Source: Candidatus Saccharimonadota bacterium
GTDB lineage: Bacteria; Patescibacteriota; Saccharimonadia; Saccharimonadales; Saccharimonadaceae
Assembly: GCA_017511205.1 (NCBI GenBank)
Contig: JAFWLE010000001.1
Coordinates: 1 to 53,791 of the forward strand
Length of the DNA: 53,791 bases
Reading direction: 5' to 3'
This document shows positions 45,992 through 53,529 of the stretch, one piece after another. The notes below the pieces were generated by a model, which saw only the letters and a program-made list of their open reading frames with translations, searched no databases and was not told the origin of the DNA. How positions within the stretch are numbered: position 1 is the stretch's first letter; every line of letters begins with the position of its first letter. The position numbers and the translations under genes were made by a program.

Positions 45992-46963
45992 ATGAAGATA
46001 GTGCGGATTTTCTTATGGGGATTTATGGTTTTGATCATAGCGCTAGCTGTGACAATTATAATGAACCGGGGGTGGGTGCAGGACTATCTCAGAGGGAGAT
46101 TTTATGAGCCTTCGGTGGAAATGGCGAGAATTCGGAGTGATCTTGATTTGACGGAGCGAGGTGAGTTTTTGTTTAATGCGGCGCAGCCGGTACTAAACGA
46201 GCGGGAAGATTTTAATAATAATTGTCGGGCAGGGGCAAGTGTGGAGATTGCAGTTCTGGGTTGCTATGCAGGGAATAATATCTATATATATAATATAACG
46301 GAAAAAGAGTTAGATGGCATTAGGGAACTAACGACGGCACATGAGCTTTTGCACGCAGTGTATGCGAGGATGAGCGAAGATGAAAAAGTGGCGTTAGTGG
46401 AGCCTTTGACGCGAGTATTTGAAGCAAATCAAGAAGTGCTAGGAGAAGAAATTGAAACTTATGATACTTCAGAAAAACAAGAAGAACTATATGTACGGGC
46501 TGGAACGGAAATAGCAGATTTGCCGGCGAGTTTAGAAAAGCACTATGGAGAGGTTTTTAGTGATCAGGATAAAATTGTAGCTTTTTATAATAAATATATT
46601 GCGGTATTTAAGAAGCTTGAGACGGATATGAAAACATTGAAGCAAGAGATGGAGGAGCTCCAGGCGGTAATCGATGCAAAAAATGCAGAATATGAGCGAA
46701 GACTTGAGGGGTTGAATGCAAGGGTTGATGAATTTAATAAATGCGCTAAAACAGAGGGTTGTTTTAAGACGGAGACGGAGTTTAATGTAAGGCGTCAGGT
46801 AATAGTAGCAGAACAAGAGGCATTGAATGGTTTGCGCGATGAGATAAATGCGACTATAGATCAGTATAATGTTAAAGTAGGTGAGTATAATGAAAATGTG
46901 TTTTATAACGAGCAGTTGAACAAAATTGTCAATTCGAGCGAGAAACCAGATACGATTAAATAA
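45992..46963 (+). CDS. Membrane-anchored HExxH metallopeptidase-like protein with coiled coil
   Basis: The 323-residue protein has an N-terminal TM (IFLWGFMVLIIALAVTIIM) and an outside domain with TTAHELLHAVYARM, an HExxH zinc motif near residue 115. Before it lies CRAGASVEIAVLGCYAGNNIYIYN, whose cysteines may pair. Residues 195-310 form a long coiled coil (FKKLETDMKTLKQEMEELQA). It is probably a zinc-dependent peptidase or a fold relative acting outside the cell; no third zinc ligand could be assigned with confidence. TATAAT (45980-45985) lies six bases before the ATG. It is followed at 22 bases by a secreted HNH nuclease gene with its own -10 box. Confidence 0.75.
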   Translation: MKIVRIFLWGFMVLIIALAVTIIMNRGWVQDYLRGRFYEPSVEMARIRSDLDLTERGEFLFNAAQPVLNEREDFNNNCRAGASVEIAVLGCYAGNNIYIYNITEKELDGIRELTTAHELLHAVYARMSEDEKVALVEPLTRVFEANQEVLGEEIETYDTSEKQEELYVRAGTEIADLPASLEKHYGEVFSDQDKIVAFYNKYIAVFKKLETDMKTLKQEMEELQAVIDAKNAEYERRLEGLNARVDEFNKCAKTEGCFKTETEFNVRRQVIVAEQEALNGLRDEINATIDQYNVKVGEYNENVFYNEQLNKIVNSSEKPDTIK

Positions 46964-46984
46964 TTATTTGATATAATTATAGGT

Positions 46985-47710
46985 ATGAAATTGAAGGTGC
47001 GGAGAGTATCGGTGGCGGTGTGCGCTTTTGTGGCGGCGCTGATTTGGTTAATAGTCAATCCGGCGAGCTACGAGGCGATTTTTACGCAAGTAGAAAATAC
47101 TGGTGCGGAAGGGGGAATTGAAGACGCAAATCAGGCTAGTGAAGGTAGTGAAAAAAAAGCGACAGAAGTTTTAGAAGAATTAGAAGTAAAAGGGAGAGCG
47201 CCAAAAACTGGATATAAAAGAACGGAGTTTTACGATGGTTGGCCGACGGTGGAGGGTTGTTCGCTAAGACAAAAAATTTTGAAGAGAGAATTAGGTGATA
47301 CGGCGGTTTTAGATGGATGTAACGTAATAAAAGGTGAATATGATGAACCTTATACGGGCGAACATAAGGTGTTAAACAGTCGAGAAGAGGTAAGTAAAAT
47401 TCAAATTGACCATGTGGTGGCGCTTTCGGATGCATGGCAAAAAGGAGCGCAACAATTATCTAAGGAAAAGCGATATGAGCTTGCTACAGACCCTTTAAAT
47501 TTGTTGGCAGTAGATGGAGCGGCAAATAAGAAGAAATCTGATGGTGATGCGGCGACGTGGTTGCCTTCTAACAAGAAGTTTCGCTGTCAGTACGTGGCAA
47601 GGCAAGTTTCAGTGAAAAGAAAGTATGCGCTATGGGTGACAGTGGCTGAAAAGGAAGCGATTTTGAAAGTTTTAGAGAAATGTCCGAACGAAATGGCGGT
47701 AGGAATGTAA
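46985..47710 (+). CDS. Secreted HNH nuclease (DUF1524/GmrSD C-terminal type)
   Basis: The 241-residue protein has an N-terminal signal or anchor (VAVCAFVAALIWLIVNPASY), an acidic linker and a nuclease domain from residue 75: YDGWPTVEGCSLRQKIL, LDGCNVIKGEYDEPYTG, the HNH-like IQIDHVVALSDAWQKGAQ (catalytic DH) and DPLNLLAVDGAANKKKSDGD, then ATWLPSNKKFRCQYVARQV. This matches secreted DUF1524-family nucleases known in Gram-positive bacteria. Extracellular DNA or RNA degradation would suit nucleotide scavenging by an organism with few biosynthetic pathways. TATAAT (46972-46977) lies seven bases before the ATG. Confidence 0.87.
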   Translation: MKLKVRRVSVAVCAFVAALIWLIVNPASYEAIFTQVENTGAEGGIEDANQASEGSEKKATEVLEELEVKGRAPKTGYKRTEFYDGWPTVEGCSLRQKILKRELGDTAVLDGCNVIKGEYDEPYTGEHKVLNSREEVSKIQIDHVVALSDAWQKGAQQLSKEKRYELATDPLNLLAVDGAANKKKSDGDAATWLPSNKKFRCQYVARQVSVKRKYALWVTVAEKEAILKVLEKCPNEMAVGM

Positions 47711-47741
47711 CGCCTGAATGAGGTGGCGGCGGAAATATAAT

Positions 47742-47774
47742 GTGTGATATAATAATGATAAATAAGCGGAGGAT
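47742..47774 (+). promoter_or_regulatory. Extended -10 and Shine-Dalgarno sequence of the rhodanese-like gene
   Basis: GTGTGA followed by TATAAT (47748-47753), with a second TATAAT-like box just upstream, and then GCGGAGGATAA before the ATG at 47778. Confidence 0.65.
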
Positions 47775-47777
47775 AAT

Positions 47778-48458
47778 ATGAAAAAACTGTTTTGGTGGAT
47801 GTTTGTGTCAGCGTTAGTTTTGATTATAGGAGCGTTTCTTCTTGGTAGATTTGTTTTTCCGAATACATTGAAGGATTTGCCAGCACCGGAGTTAGCTGAG
47901 GGTGAGAGAGGGCAGCTGGGGGTTGATAAAAACATAAACGAGGGCACGATAGATGAATACTTAAATCGTGAAGATGCAGTGTACCGTGACCTTAGGATGT
48001 TGAAAGATCCGGGGAATTACGAGGCGATTGACGGAGATTCGTATTTATCGGGATTTGTGGATGGATTTGAAGTGGTGCCGTTTCCTTATATCGTGAATGT
48101 GATGGGTTTGCCGGAAGAAGTTGGAGACACTTATAAAGGCAAGACTTTGTTTAAAACTGATGGAACGAATTATACGGCAAACTATGCGGAGTCGATGGAT
48201 ATTCTAGAGGCGCTTTTCCCGAAAGATAAAGTTATTTTTTTGATGTGTGGTGGTGGGGGATACTCTGGCATGATGAAAAAAATGTTAGTTGAACTAGGTT
48301 GGGATGAAAGAAAAATATATGATGTAGGTGGCTATTGGCTTTATAAAGGAAAAAATGATGTAAAAGTGCGGCGAGAGCTTAGCGATGGCACGTCGAAATA
48401 TGATTTTTATAAGGTGCCATATCACGAGATTGATTTTAGTGAGCTAACGGCGAAATAA
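47778..48458 (+). CDS. Membrane-anchored rhodanese-like protein
   Basis: The 226-residue protein has an N-terminal TM (FWWMFVSALVLIIGAFLLG) and an outside rhodanese-like domain: IDEYLNREDAVYRDLRM (the entry strand), DGFEVVPFPYIVN, then KVIFLMCGGGGYSGMMKKML with the active-site Cys followed by a Gly-rich loop, and IYDVGGYWLYKG at the end. The usual loop CRxGxR is changed to CGGGGYS, so classical sulfurtransferase activity is uncertain. The next gene begins one base after its stop and encodes an anchored thioredoxin-like protein, which suggests an extracytoplasmic thiol or sulfur function for the pair. Confidence 0.75.
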   Translation: MKKLFWWMFVSALVLIIGAFLLGRFVFPNTLKDLPAPELAEGERGQLGVDKNINEGTIDEYLNREDAVYRDLRMLKDPGNYEAIDGDSYLSGFVDGFEVVPFPYIVNVMGLPEEVGDTYKGKTLFKTDGTNYTANYAESMDILEALFPKDKVIFLMCGGGGYSGMMKKMLVELGWDERKIYDVGGYWLYKGKNDVKVRRELSDGTSKYDFYKVPYHEIDFSELTAK

Positions 48459-48459
48459 G

Positions 48460-49038
48460 ATGACGAAACAAAAACCAAAAGGTGGAGTTACTGAATCAAA
48501 GATTGGCGTAGCTAAGTCGAAAGGTTGTGTGACTGAGATTAAAAATGGTGTGACTAAATCAACAATTGGCGTAGCTGGTTTAGTTGGTTTATTGGTTTTG
48601 GTAGTTGGTGGTGGGATTTTATTTATGGGAGCTGTGAGCGGCTGGTTTGACCACTCAAAAGTAGTAATAGATGGGGAATATAATTGCGAAGAGGACTGTG
48701 ATAATTTTATTGACATAAATGCAGAAGAGTATGAAAAATTGATAAATGAGAAAAAGTCATTTGTTTTATTAGTGGATCAAAATGGTTGCACGACGGCAGA
48801 TAGAGTGAGAGATTTTATGAAAAATTGGACTCTAGAGAACAAAAAGAGAGTGAATCGGATTATGTTTAGCGAGATGAAAGAAACATCTTTGCATGATTTT
48901 GTGAAATATTATCCCTCAGTAGTGATTGTGGGAGAAGGAAAAGTAAGGGTGTTTCTGAGGGCGGATTCCGATGAAGATGCGGATAAGTATAATGATTTTG
49001 AAGTGCTTAAAAGTTGGTTGAATGATCAGATACAATAG
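48460..49038 (+). CDS. Membrane-anchored thioredoxin-fold-like protein with N-terminal repeats
   Basis: The 192-residue protein has a cytoplasmic N-terminus made of short repeats (GGVTESKIGVAKSKGCVTE, then IKNGVTKSTIGVAG), a TM helix (LVGLLVLVVGGGILFMGAVSG) and an outside domain. In that domain KSFVLLVDQNGCTTADRVRDFM sits where thioredoxins have CxxC; only the first Cys remains (CTTA). The end has YYPSVVIVGEGKVRVFLRAD like the cis-Pro strand of thioredoxins. It could be a redox-inactive or single-Cys thioredoxin relative. It is coupled to the rhodanese-like gene upstream. The DNA repeats coding for the N-terminus are about 30-36 bases long. Confidence 0.72.
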   Translation: MTKQKPKGGVTESKIGVAKSKGCVTEIKNGVTKSTIGVAGLVGLLVLVVGGGILFMGAVSGWFDHSKVVIDGEYNCEEDCDNFIDINAEEYEKLINEKKSFVLLVDQNGCTTADRVRDFMKNWTLENKKRVNRIMFSEMKETSLHDFVKYYPSVVIVGEGKVRVFLRADSDEDADKYNDFEVLKSWLNDQIQ

Positions 49039-49075
49039 GTTGTGGAAAACTTTTTAAGAAAACTGAAAAAAATAC

Positions 49076-49104
49076 TTGACAATATATTAATGCTTATGTA
49101 AAAT
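49076..49104 (+). promoter_or_regulatory. Promoter of the small secreted beta protein
   Basis: TTGACA-N17-TAAAAT. The leader of about 65 bases holds the hairpin TCCACA-AAA-TGTGGA (49149-49163), which overlaps the first bases of the Shine-Dalgarno site GGAGGAG. Confidence 0.88.
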
Positions 49105-49174
49105 GAAAGATGTTAAAGGTTATACATTTAACAAAATATAAATTAATTTCCACAAAATGTGGAGGAGAAAAAAT

Positions 49175-49774
49175 ATGAAAAAATCAATAATTGCAGCTTC
49201 GGCCTCCGCGGTGGCACTTGCTGCTATGCCGGTGCTCGGTGCGTTCGCCGATGTGACGGATACCGTACAGGTAACTATTACCCAGTCTTGTACGGTGGCT
49301 TCTGACACGAACACTTCAGACCCAGGCGCTGCTAATGCAACGTTTTCGGCGAATGTGGCGAATGGTGCGACTAAGACTTGGGCAGCCGCAAGCGGTACGG
49401 GCGGTAGCCTTTATATCTCTTGCAATGACGCTTCTGGTTGGAACGTGAAGGCGCAAGGGTACAGCAATGATACTGCTGGAACAACTACTATGGTTACGAC
49501 CGGCTCTGGTACACCAATTGCTACTGGTACGACCTTTAGCGGTGCTACGTCTGCTTGGGCGTTTAAGCTAGCTGACGATGGCACTGGTGCTACTATTGTG
49601 GCGGATGACTGGACGGCGGTTCCTGCTAGTGCAACGTTGGTAGCTTCTAAGTCTGGTACTGTAAGCCAAGGGCATATTTTCACTGGCTATCAGGTATATG
49701 TAAGCCCGACGCAGGTAGAGGGTACTTATATTGGTAAGGTTAAATACACCGTTGCTGCTGGTCTTGGCTCATAA
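49175..49774 (+). CDS. Small secreted beta-sandwich protein, WxL-like candidate
   Basis: The 199-residue protein has a clear signal peptide (MKKSIIAASASAVALAAMPV, cleavage after GAFA). The mature part is Ala/Thr/Ser/Gly-rich and beta-rich (TVQVTITQSCTV, GGSLYISCNDASGWNVKAQG, GTYIGKVKYTVA at the end) with two cysteines. This resembles small major surface proteins of the WxL or DUF4402 kind, and the DUF916-like gene nearby supports the comparison. No anchoring motif is seen. The consensus promoter, strong GGAGGAG ribosome site, own terminator and codon bias indicate one of the most highly expressed genes here. Confidence 0.78.
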   Translation: MKKSIIAASASAVALAAMPVLGAFADVTDTVQVTITQSCTVASDTNTSDPGAANATFSANVANGATKTWAAASGTGGSLYISCNDASGWNVKAQGYSNDTAGTTTMVTTGSGTPIATGTTFSGATSAWAFKLADDGTGATIVADDWTAVPASATLVASKSGTVSQGHIFTGYQVYVSPTQVEGTYIGKVKYTVAAGLGS

Positions 49775-49791
49775 TTATGGCTAGACTAACA

Positions 49792-49821
49792 ATACAGCTC
49801 CGAAAGGGGCTGTATTTTTTT
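49792..49821 (+). terminator. Terminator
   Basis: ATACAGCTCC-GAAA-GGGGCTGTAT followed by seven T, after the small secreted protein gene. Confidence 0.95.
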
Positions 49822-49858
49822 ATTTTGTGTTATAATTGATTCAATAAGTGAGGTGCAT

Positions 49859-50431
49859 ATGGAAGAAGAAAAGAAAAGTAAGATGTTAAAGTTAATTGGT
49901 TCGCTCTTAGTACTGCTAGGAGTTTTTGCCGTAATCATTCTTTTGATTTTGACGAATGGCGGTGAGACGAGGACGTCGGATAATTCGGATGGAGATGTGG
50001 TCTCGGCTTTAGTTTGTAGGAGTGGTGGAAGAGATGACGGGTTTTTTAAGTCGGAAAAAGCCAATAATCTTACTAATGAGGTAAAGGTGACTTTTAGTGA
50101 TAAGACATACGATAAGATTTATTATTCTTATGAGGGGGTATATCGTGCAACGGAAGTGGCAGACGAAGACGAAGTGAGAATGCATGCTGACTATAATATA
50201 TATATGGGCGATAATAATCTTTCAGATAATTTGCTATCGCCTTCGTATTCGGTGGCAAAGAATAAACTGCATATGACCCTGATTGCTGATGATAAGAGTG
50301 ATTTAAACCAAGTAACGGCAGTTTTTTTCTATGTAGAGAAGGACGATTTGGAAAAATTCAAGAATTTTTCGATGGGTGAGATGAGAAAATACTATGAGTC
50401 CAAAGATTTTAGTTGTGGCGAGACAAAATAA
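49859..50431 (+). CDS. Membrane-anchored extracellular protein, unknown
   Basis: The 190-residue protein has a Lys/Glu-rich N-terminus, one TM helix (residues 10-32, LKLIGSLLVLLGVFAVIILLIL) and an outside beta-rich domain with cysteines near both ends (ALVCRSGG, DFSCGETK) that may be joined. The family is not recognised. The ATG at 49859 follows GAGG by eight bases; a TATAAT lies about 25 bases upstream. It sits between the abundant small secreted protein and the DUF916-like gene and may belong to the same surface system. Confidence 0.65.
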   Translation: MEEEKKSKMLKLIGSLLVLLGVFAVIILLILTNGGETRTSDNSDGDVVSALVCRSGGRDDGFFKSEKANNLTNEVKVTFSDKTYDKIYYSYEGVYRATEVADEDEVRMHADYNIYMGDNNLSDNLLSPSYSVAKNKLHMTLIADDKSDLNQVTAVFFYVEKDDLEKFKNFSMGEMRKYYESKDFSCGETK

Positions 50432-50458
50432 ATGCTATAATAGAGAAAAAGGAGGCAG

Positions 50459-51418
50459 ATGAGAAAATCTATAATTGTAGTATTGGCGGTGGTGCTTGGT
50501 GGGTTGTTCTTTAGTGTATTAAAAGCTTCAGCTGATGAAGAGATGACTGGCTCTATTATGACGGTTTCACCTCCGACTCAGGAGATAGTTCTAGTGCCAG
50601 GTGAGAAATTCGAGGGTTCGATTGACGTTTCTAACTCAGTGAATTCGGGGTCAGATCTTAAATATTCGGTAACGATTGGCTCCTTTGGACTAGGGAAAGA
50701 TGAAAATGGCAATGTTGATTATAACAATACAGACGTTGACACGATTACTAGTTATAACCAAATCATGGATTGGATCAAATTAGGTAAGGAAAGCGGTGTA
50801 GTAAAACCAAATGAAACTGATACGATACCTTTTACTATTACGGTGCCTAGTGATGCGCCAGCTGGCGGGCAATATGCTACTATTATTGTACAGGATGATT
50901 CTGACAATGGGGAGAATAACGATGGCAATGTGGCCATTCAGAATGTGGTACAGTTTGCTTCGGCAATTATCGCTGAAGTAGCTGGCGAGACTAGAAATGA
51001 AGCTGAGATTGTAGAGAACAATATTCCGGCGTTTATATTTAGTAGTCCTTTATCCGCAAGTTCTTTAGTCAAAAATAATGGTAACGTACATACGAATGCA
51101 AAGTATATTTTACAGGTATGGCCACTATTTAGTGATGAGGAAATCTGTACTAATGAGGAGGATCCGACCGAGAGTTTGGTAATGCCAGAGGCGGAGAGAT
51201 TACATGTAGAGGAATGCGGTTTGCCAGCGATTGGTATTTTCAAAGCTAAGCAGACAGTTGAGATTTTTGGCGAAAAGTCAGTGATGGAAAAAACGGTTTT
51301 CGTGTGTCCGCTATGGTTACTATTCTTGATCGTGTTTGCTATTGTAATGCTAGTGATTTGGATTGTGATGAAGACGAAGAAAAGGAAGCCTGTAAAACGA
51401 GAGGAAGGGGAACAGTAG
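50459..51418 (+). CDS. DUF916/WxL-interacting-like surface protein
   Basis: The 319-residue protein has a signal peptide (IIVVLAVVLGGLFFSVLKASA), then a beta domain (MTVSPPTQEIVLVPGEKFEGS, WIKLGKESGVVKPNETDTIP, then VPSDAPAGGQYATIIVQ) of the DUF916 type. A second beta domain follows (SSLVKNNGNVHTNAKYIL), with a C-terminal TM (PLWLLFLIVFAIVMLVIWIV) and a basic tail. In Firmicutes such proteins bind WxL-domain proteins and peptidoglycan at the cell surface. Here the partner could be the small secreted protein at 49175. An AGGAGG site lies six bases before the ATG. A bidirectional terminator follows. Confidence 0.82.
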   Translation: MRKSIIVVLAVVLGGLFFSVLKASADEEMTGSIMTVSPPTQEIVLVPGEKFEGSIDVSNSVNSGSDLKYSVTIGSFGLGKDENGNVDYNNTDVDTITSYNQIMDWIKLGKESGVVKPNETDTIPFTITVPSDAPAGGQYATIIVQDDSDNGENNDGNVAIQNVVQFASAIIAEVAGETRNEAEIVENNIPAFIFSSPLSASSLVKNNGNVHTNAKYILQVWPLFSDEEICTNEEDPTESLVMPEAERLHVEECGLPAIGIFKAKQTVEIFGEKSVMEKTVFVCPLWLLFLIVFAIVMLVIWIVMKTKKRKPVKREEGEQ

Positions 51419-51420
51419 AC

Positions 51421-51447
51421 AAAACCGCCCTTACGAGGGCGGTTTTT
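51421..51447. terminator. Bidirectional terminator
   Basis: AAAACCGCCC-TTACGA-GGGCGGTTTTT between the convergent DUF916-like and helicase genes; it overlaps the helicase stop codon. Confidence 0.92.
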
Positions 51448-53227
51448 ATAAATCTTGCCAAGAATTGAGGTTTTTACCGAGGAATTTAATGAAACTGTTC
51501 TTGGTGGGTTGATCGTGAATAATGTAGAGCTTTTTCTTAGCACGAGTGATGGCGACATAGAAAAGACGTTTTTGGTCTAGAAGTGCGATTTCGTTGGTTT
51601 CTCCAAAGATGGTGTAAAGTGAAGTGTCGGGATGAGTTTTGGGGATGACGCCTTCATCAGCTTCTAGGATAATTACGACTTCGGCCTCGAGACCTTTAGA
51701 TTTATGCATAGTCATGATGTGAATTTTTTGATCGAACTCGGCTGAGTCCATAATATTAAAGATGATGAGTGCTTTTCTGAGGTTAGATTGCAATTGTTCT
51801 AGCGAGATGGATTCAATGTTCATTTCGTTGTTACGGTGTAAAATTAGAATATTATTCGCGGATTTATTCTCTTTGATAATGTTCGTAAGGACTTTGAGGT
51901 ATTTGGCAGTAGTGATTTTGGGAGAGTGAGAAAGCAGTTTTCGCAAAGTTTTTTGGTATATCTGGTCTTCTTTATTAGCGCGAGGATCATAATCGGTCAT
52001 GGCTGGGTGATATTCTATCAGATTTATATTAATAGAAATGACTTGGCCAGATTTTTTGCTGAAGGCTTTAAAACTACCCTTATCATGCATGGCTTTTTTC
52101 ATGAACTTATGAGCCACACGTACGATTTCGTAGCCGCAACGGTAATTAGTGGAGATGGCGAGACGGCTGCTGCTTTTGCCGAAGTAATCTTCGAAATTTT
52201 TGAAGTATTCTACTTCGGAGCCGGCGAAACGATTGATGGCCTGGAGGTCATCACCAACTACGAAGAGTTTAGCGGAACTTGCTACGCTTCTAATGGCGAA
52301 AACGGCGTAGAGAAAGAGTTGGGAAAAATCCTGGTACTCATCAATTAGGAGATATTTTTTGTGGGCGAGAAGTTTCTTAGTTTTGCCACGTTTTTCTTCA
52401 ATTAATTTACTAGCCCAGGAGACAATCAGATTAAAATCGGTGCCATATTTAGAAAAGGCGCTAGATTTTAGTGGGTTTTTACTGAGTAAGTAGCGGTGAT
52501 AGCGGTTGTAGCATTCGTTGCCTAGTTCGATAAAAAGTCGTTCTCGTGATTCGACATCGTGAGTTTTTAAATATTGATTGGTTTTTTCGCCTAGTGAACT
52601 GCCGCTGCCGAGATATTTTTGTTGGGCGCGGTTAACGAATTGAGCCATCATTTTAGCAAAACGTTCTAATTCGGTTGTGACGTATTCCGGCCTTTGCCAC
52701 AGGTTTTCTAAAGTTTCATCACTTAAGTCACCTAGTAGAAATTGTTTAATTTTAACCTCCCAGATTTCTTCTTTCATTAATTGCTTTACTATATATAATA
52801 GGTAGTCTTCTTTTTGTTCGGCAAGAATTTCTTTGCATTTGGCTTTGCCACCGCACCAGTTATAGACGACTTGGCGTGAAAAAGCGTGGAAGGTGCTGGC
52901 GATTTTGGCGTCTTCTATGATGGGCTTTTGATTGACTTTCATTTGCGAGAGTCTGGCATTTATTTCTTTGGCGGCATTGGCATTAAAAACGAAAACCATG
53001 ATTTCATCGGGTTTGATTTTTTGTTTAGCGACGAGATAAACGATTTTGGCGACGATGGTGCGAGTTTTGCCGGAGCCGGCTCTCGCTGCAACGATGGTAC
53101 TATTATTATCATCTATTACGGCGGTGGCTTGCTCTAAATCGATGACGTAAGGCTCATCTTCGAAAGTCACAGAGGTTTTGAACCAATCTTGGATAGCTTT
53201 AGCTAGTTTTTGGTCTGATCTTTTCAT
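51446..53227 (-). CDS. UvrD/PcrA-type superfamily I DNA helicase
   Basis: The 593-residue SF1 helicase has the Q motif (EQATAV), motif I ARAGSGKTRTIVAKI, Ia FVFNANAAKEINAR, Ib STFHAFSRQVVY, II LLIDEYQDFSQ, III VVGDDLQAINRFAGSE, IV STNYRCGYEIV, V IHIMTMHKSKGLEAEVVI and VI LFYVAITRAKKKLYI. It is shorter than UvrD (about 720) because the 2B and C-terminal regions are reduced. It is likely to act in repair or replication-fork processing, with 3'-to-5' polarity expected for the family. No leaderless -10 or clear Shine-Dalgarno sequence is seen before the ATG; its promoter is unclear. Confidence 0.92.
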   Translation of the reverse strand: MKRSDQKLAKAIQDWFKTSVTFEDEPYVIDLEQATAVIDDNNSTIVAARAGSGKTRTIVAKIVYLVAKQKIKPDEIMVFVFNANAAKEINARLSQMKVNQKPIIEDAKIASTFHAFSRQVVYNWCGGKAKCKEILAEQKEDYLLYIVKQLMKEEIWEVKIKQFLLGDLSDETLENLWQRPEYVTTELERFAKMMAQFVNRAQQKYLGSGSSLGEKTNQYLKTHDVESRERLFIELGNECYNRYHRYLLSKNPLKSSAFSKYGTDFNLIVSWASKLIEEKRGKTKKLLAHKKYLLIDEYQDFSQLFLYAVFAIRSVASSAKLFVVGDDLQAINRFAGSEVEYFKNFEDYFGKSSSRLAISTNYRCGYEIVRVAHKFMKKAMHDKGSFKAFSKKSGQVISININLIEYHPAMTDYDPRANKEDQIYQKTLRKLLSHSPKITTAKYLKVLTNIIKENKSANNILILHRNNEMNIESISLEQLQSNLRKALIIFNIMDSAEFDQKIHIMTMHKSKGLEAEVVIILEADEGVIPKTHPDTSLYTIFGETNEIALLDQKRLFYVAITRAKKKLYIIHDQPTKNSFIKFLGKNLNSWQDL

Positions 53228-53302
53228 TTTTTGGAGCCTAGCATGACATTATGAGCTTTTCAACCCCCTTTAGATTTTTATAAAAATATGTAAAAAAGGG
53301 GG

Positions 53303-53331
53303 TTGATTTTTTCGAAAAAGTGCGCTATAAT
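53303..53331 (+). promoter_or_regulatory. Promoter of the 23S rRNA transcript
   Basis: TTGATT-N17-TATAAT. The nearly 200 bases from here to 53529 contain no gene and represent the rRNA leader, with several short inverted repeats. A promoter placed this close to 23S, with a protein gene directly upstream on the other strand, indicates that 23S is not co-transcribed with 16S. Confidence 0.8.
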
Positions 53332-53529
53332 AGAGAAAGTTGAAGCATGTCGTCTTTTGCGACCTCTGTAAAAAAGATAAGGAAAGCGAGGGAATCTTTT
53401 GGGGTCGCTTTAGCGGCTGCAGAAGTCATTCTTAAACGGCCTTCCAATTAACAATTTGGAAACGATAAAGATTTTAAAGACGGAACGAGTAATCGAGCAA
53501 CGATTGCTAGTTAAGTCAATGCATAAAAA

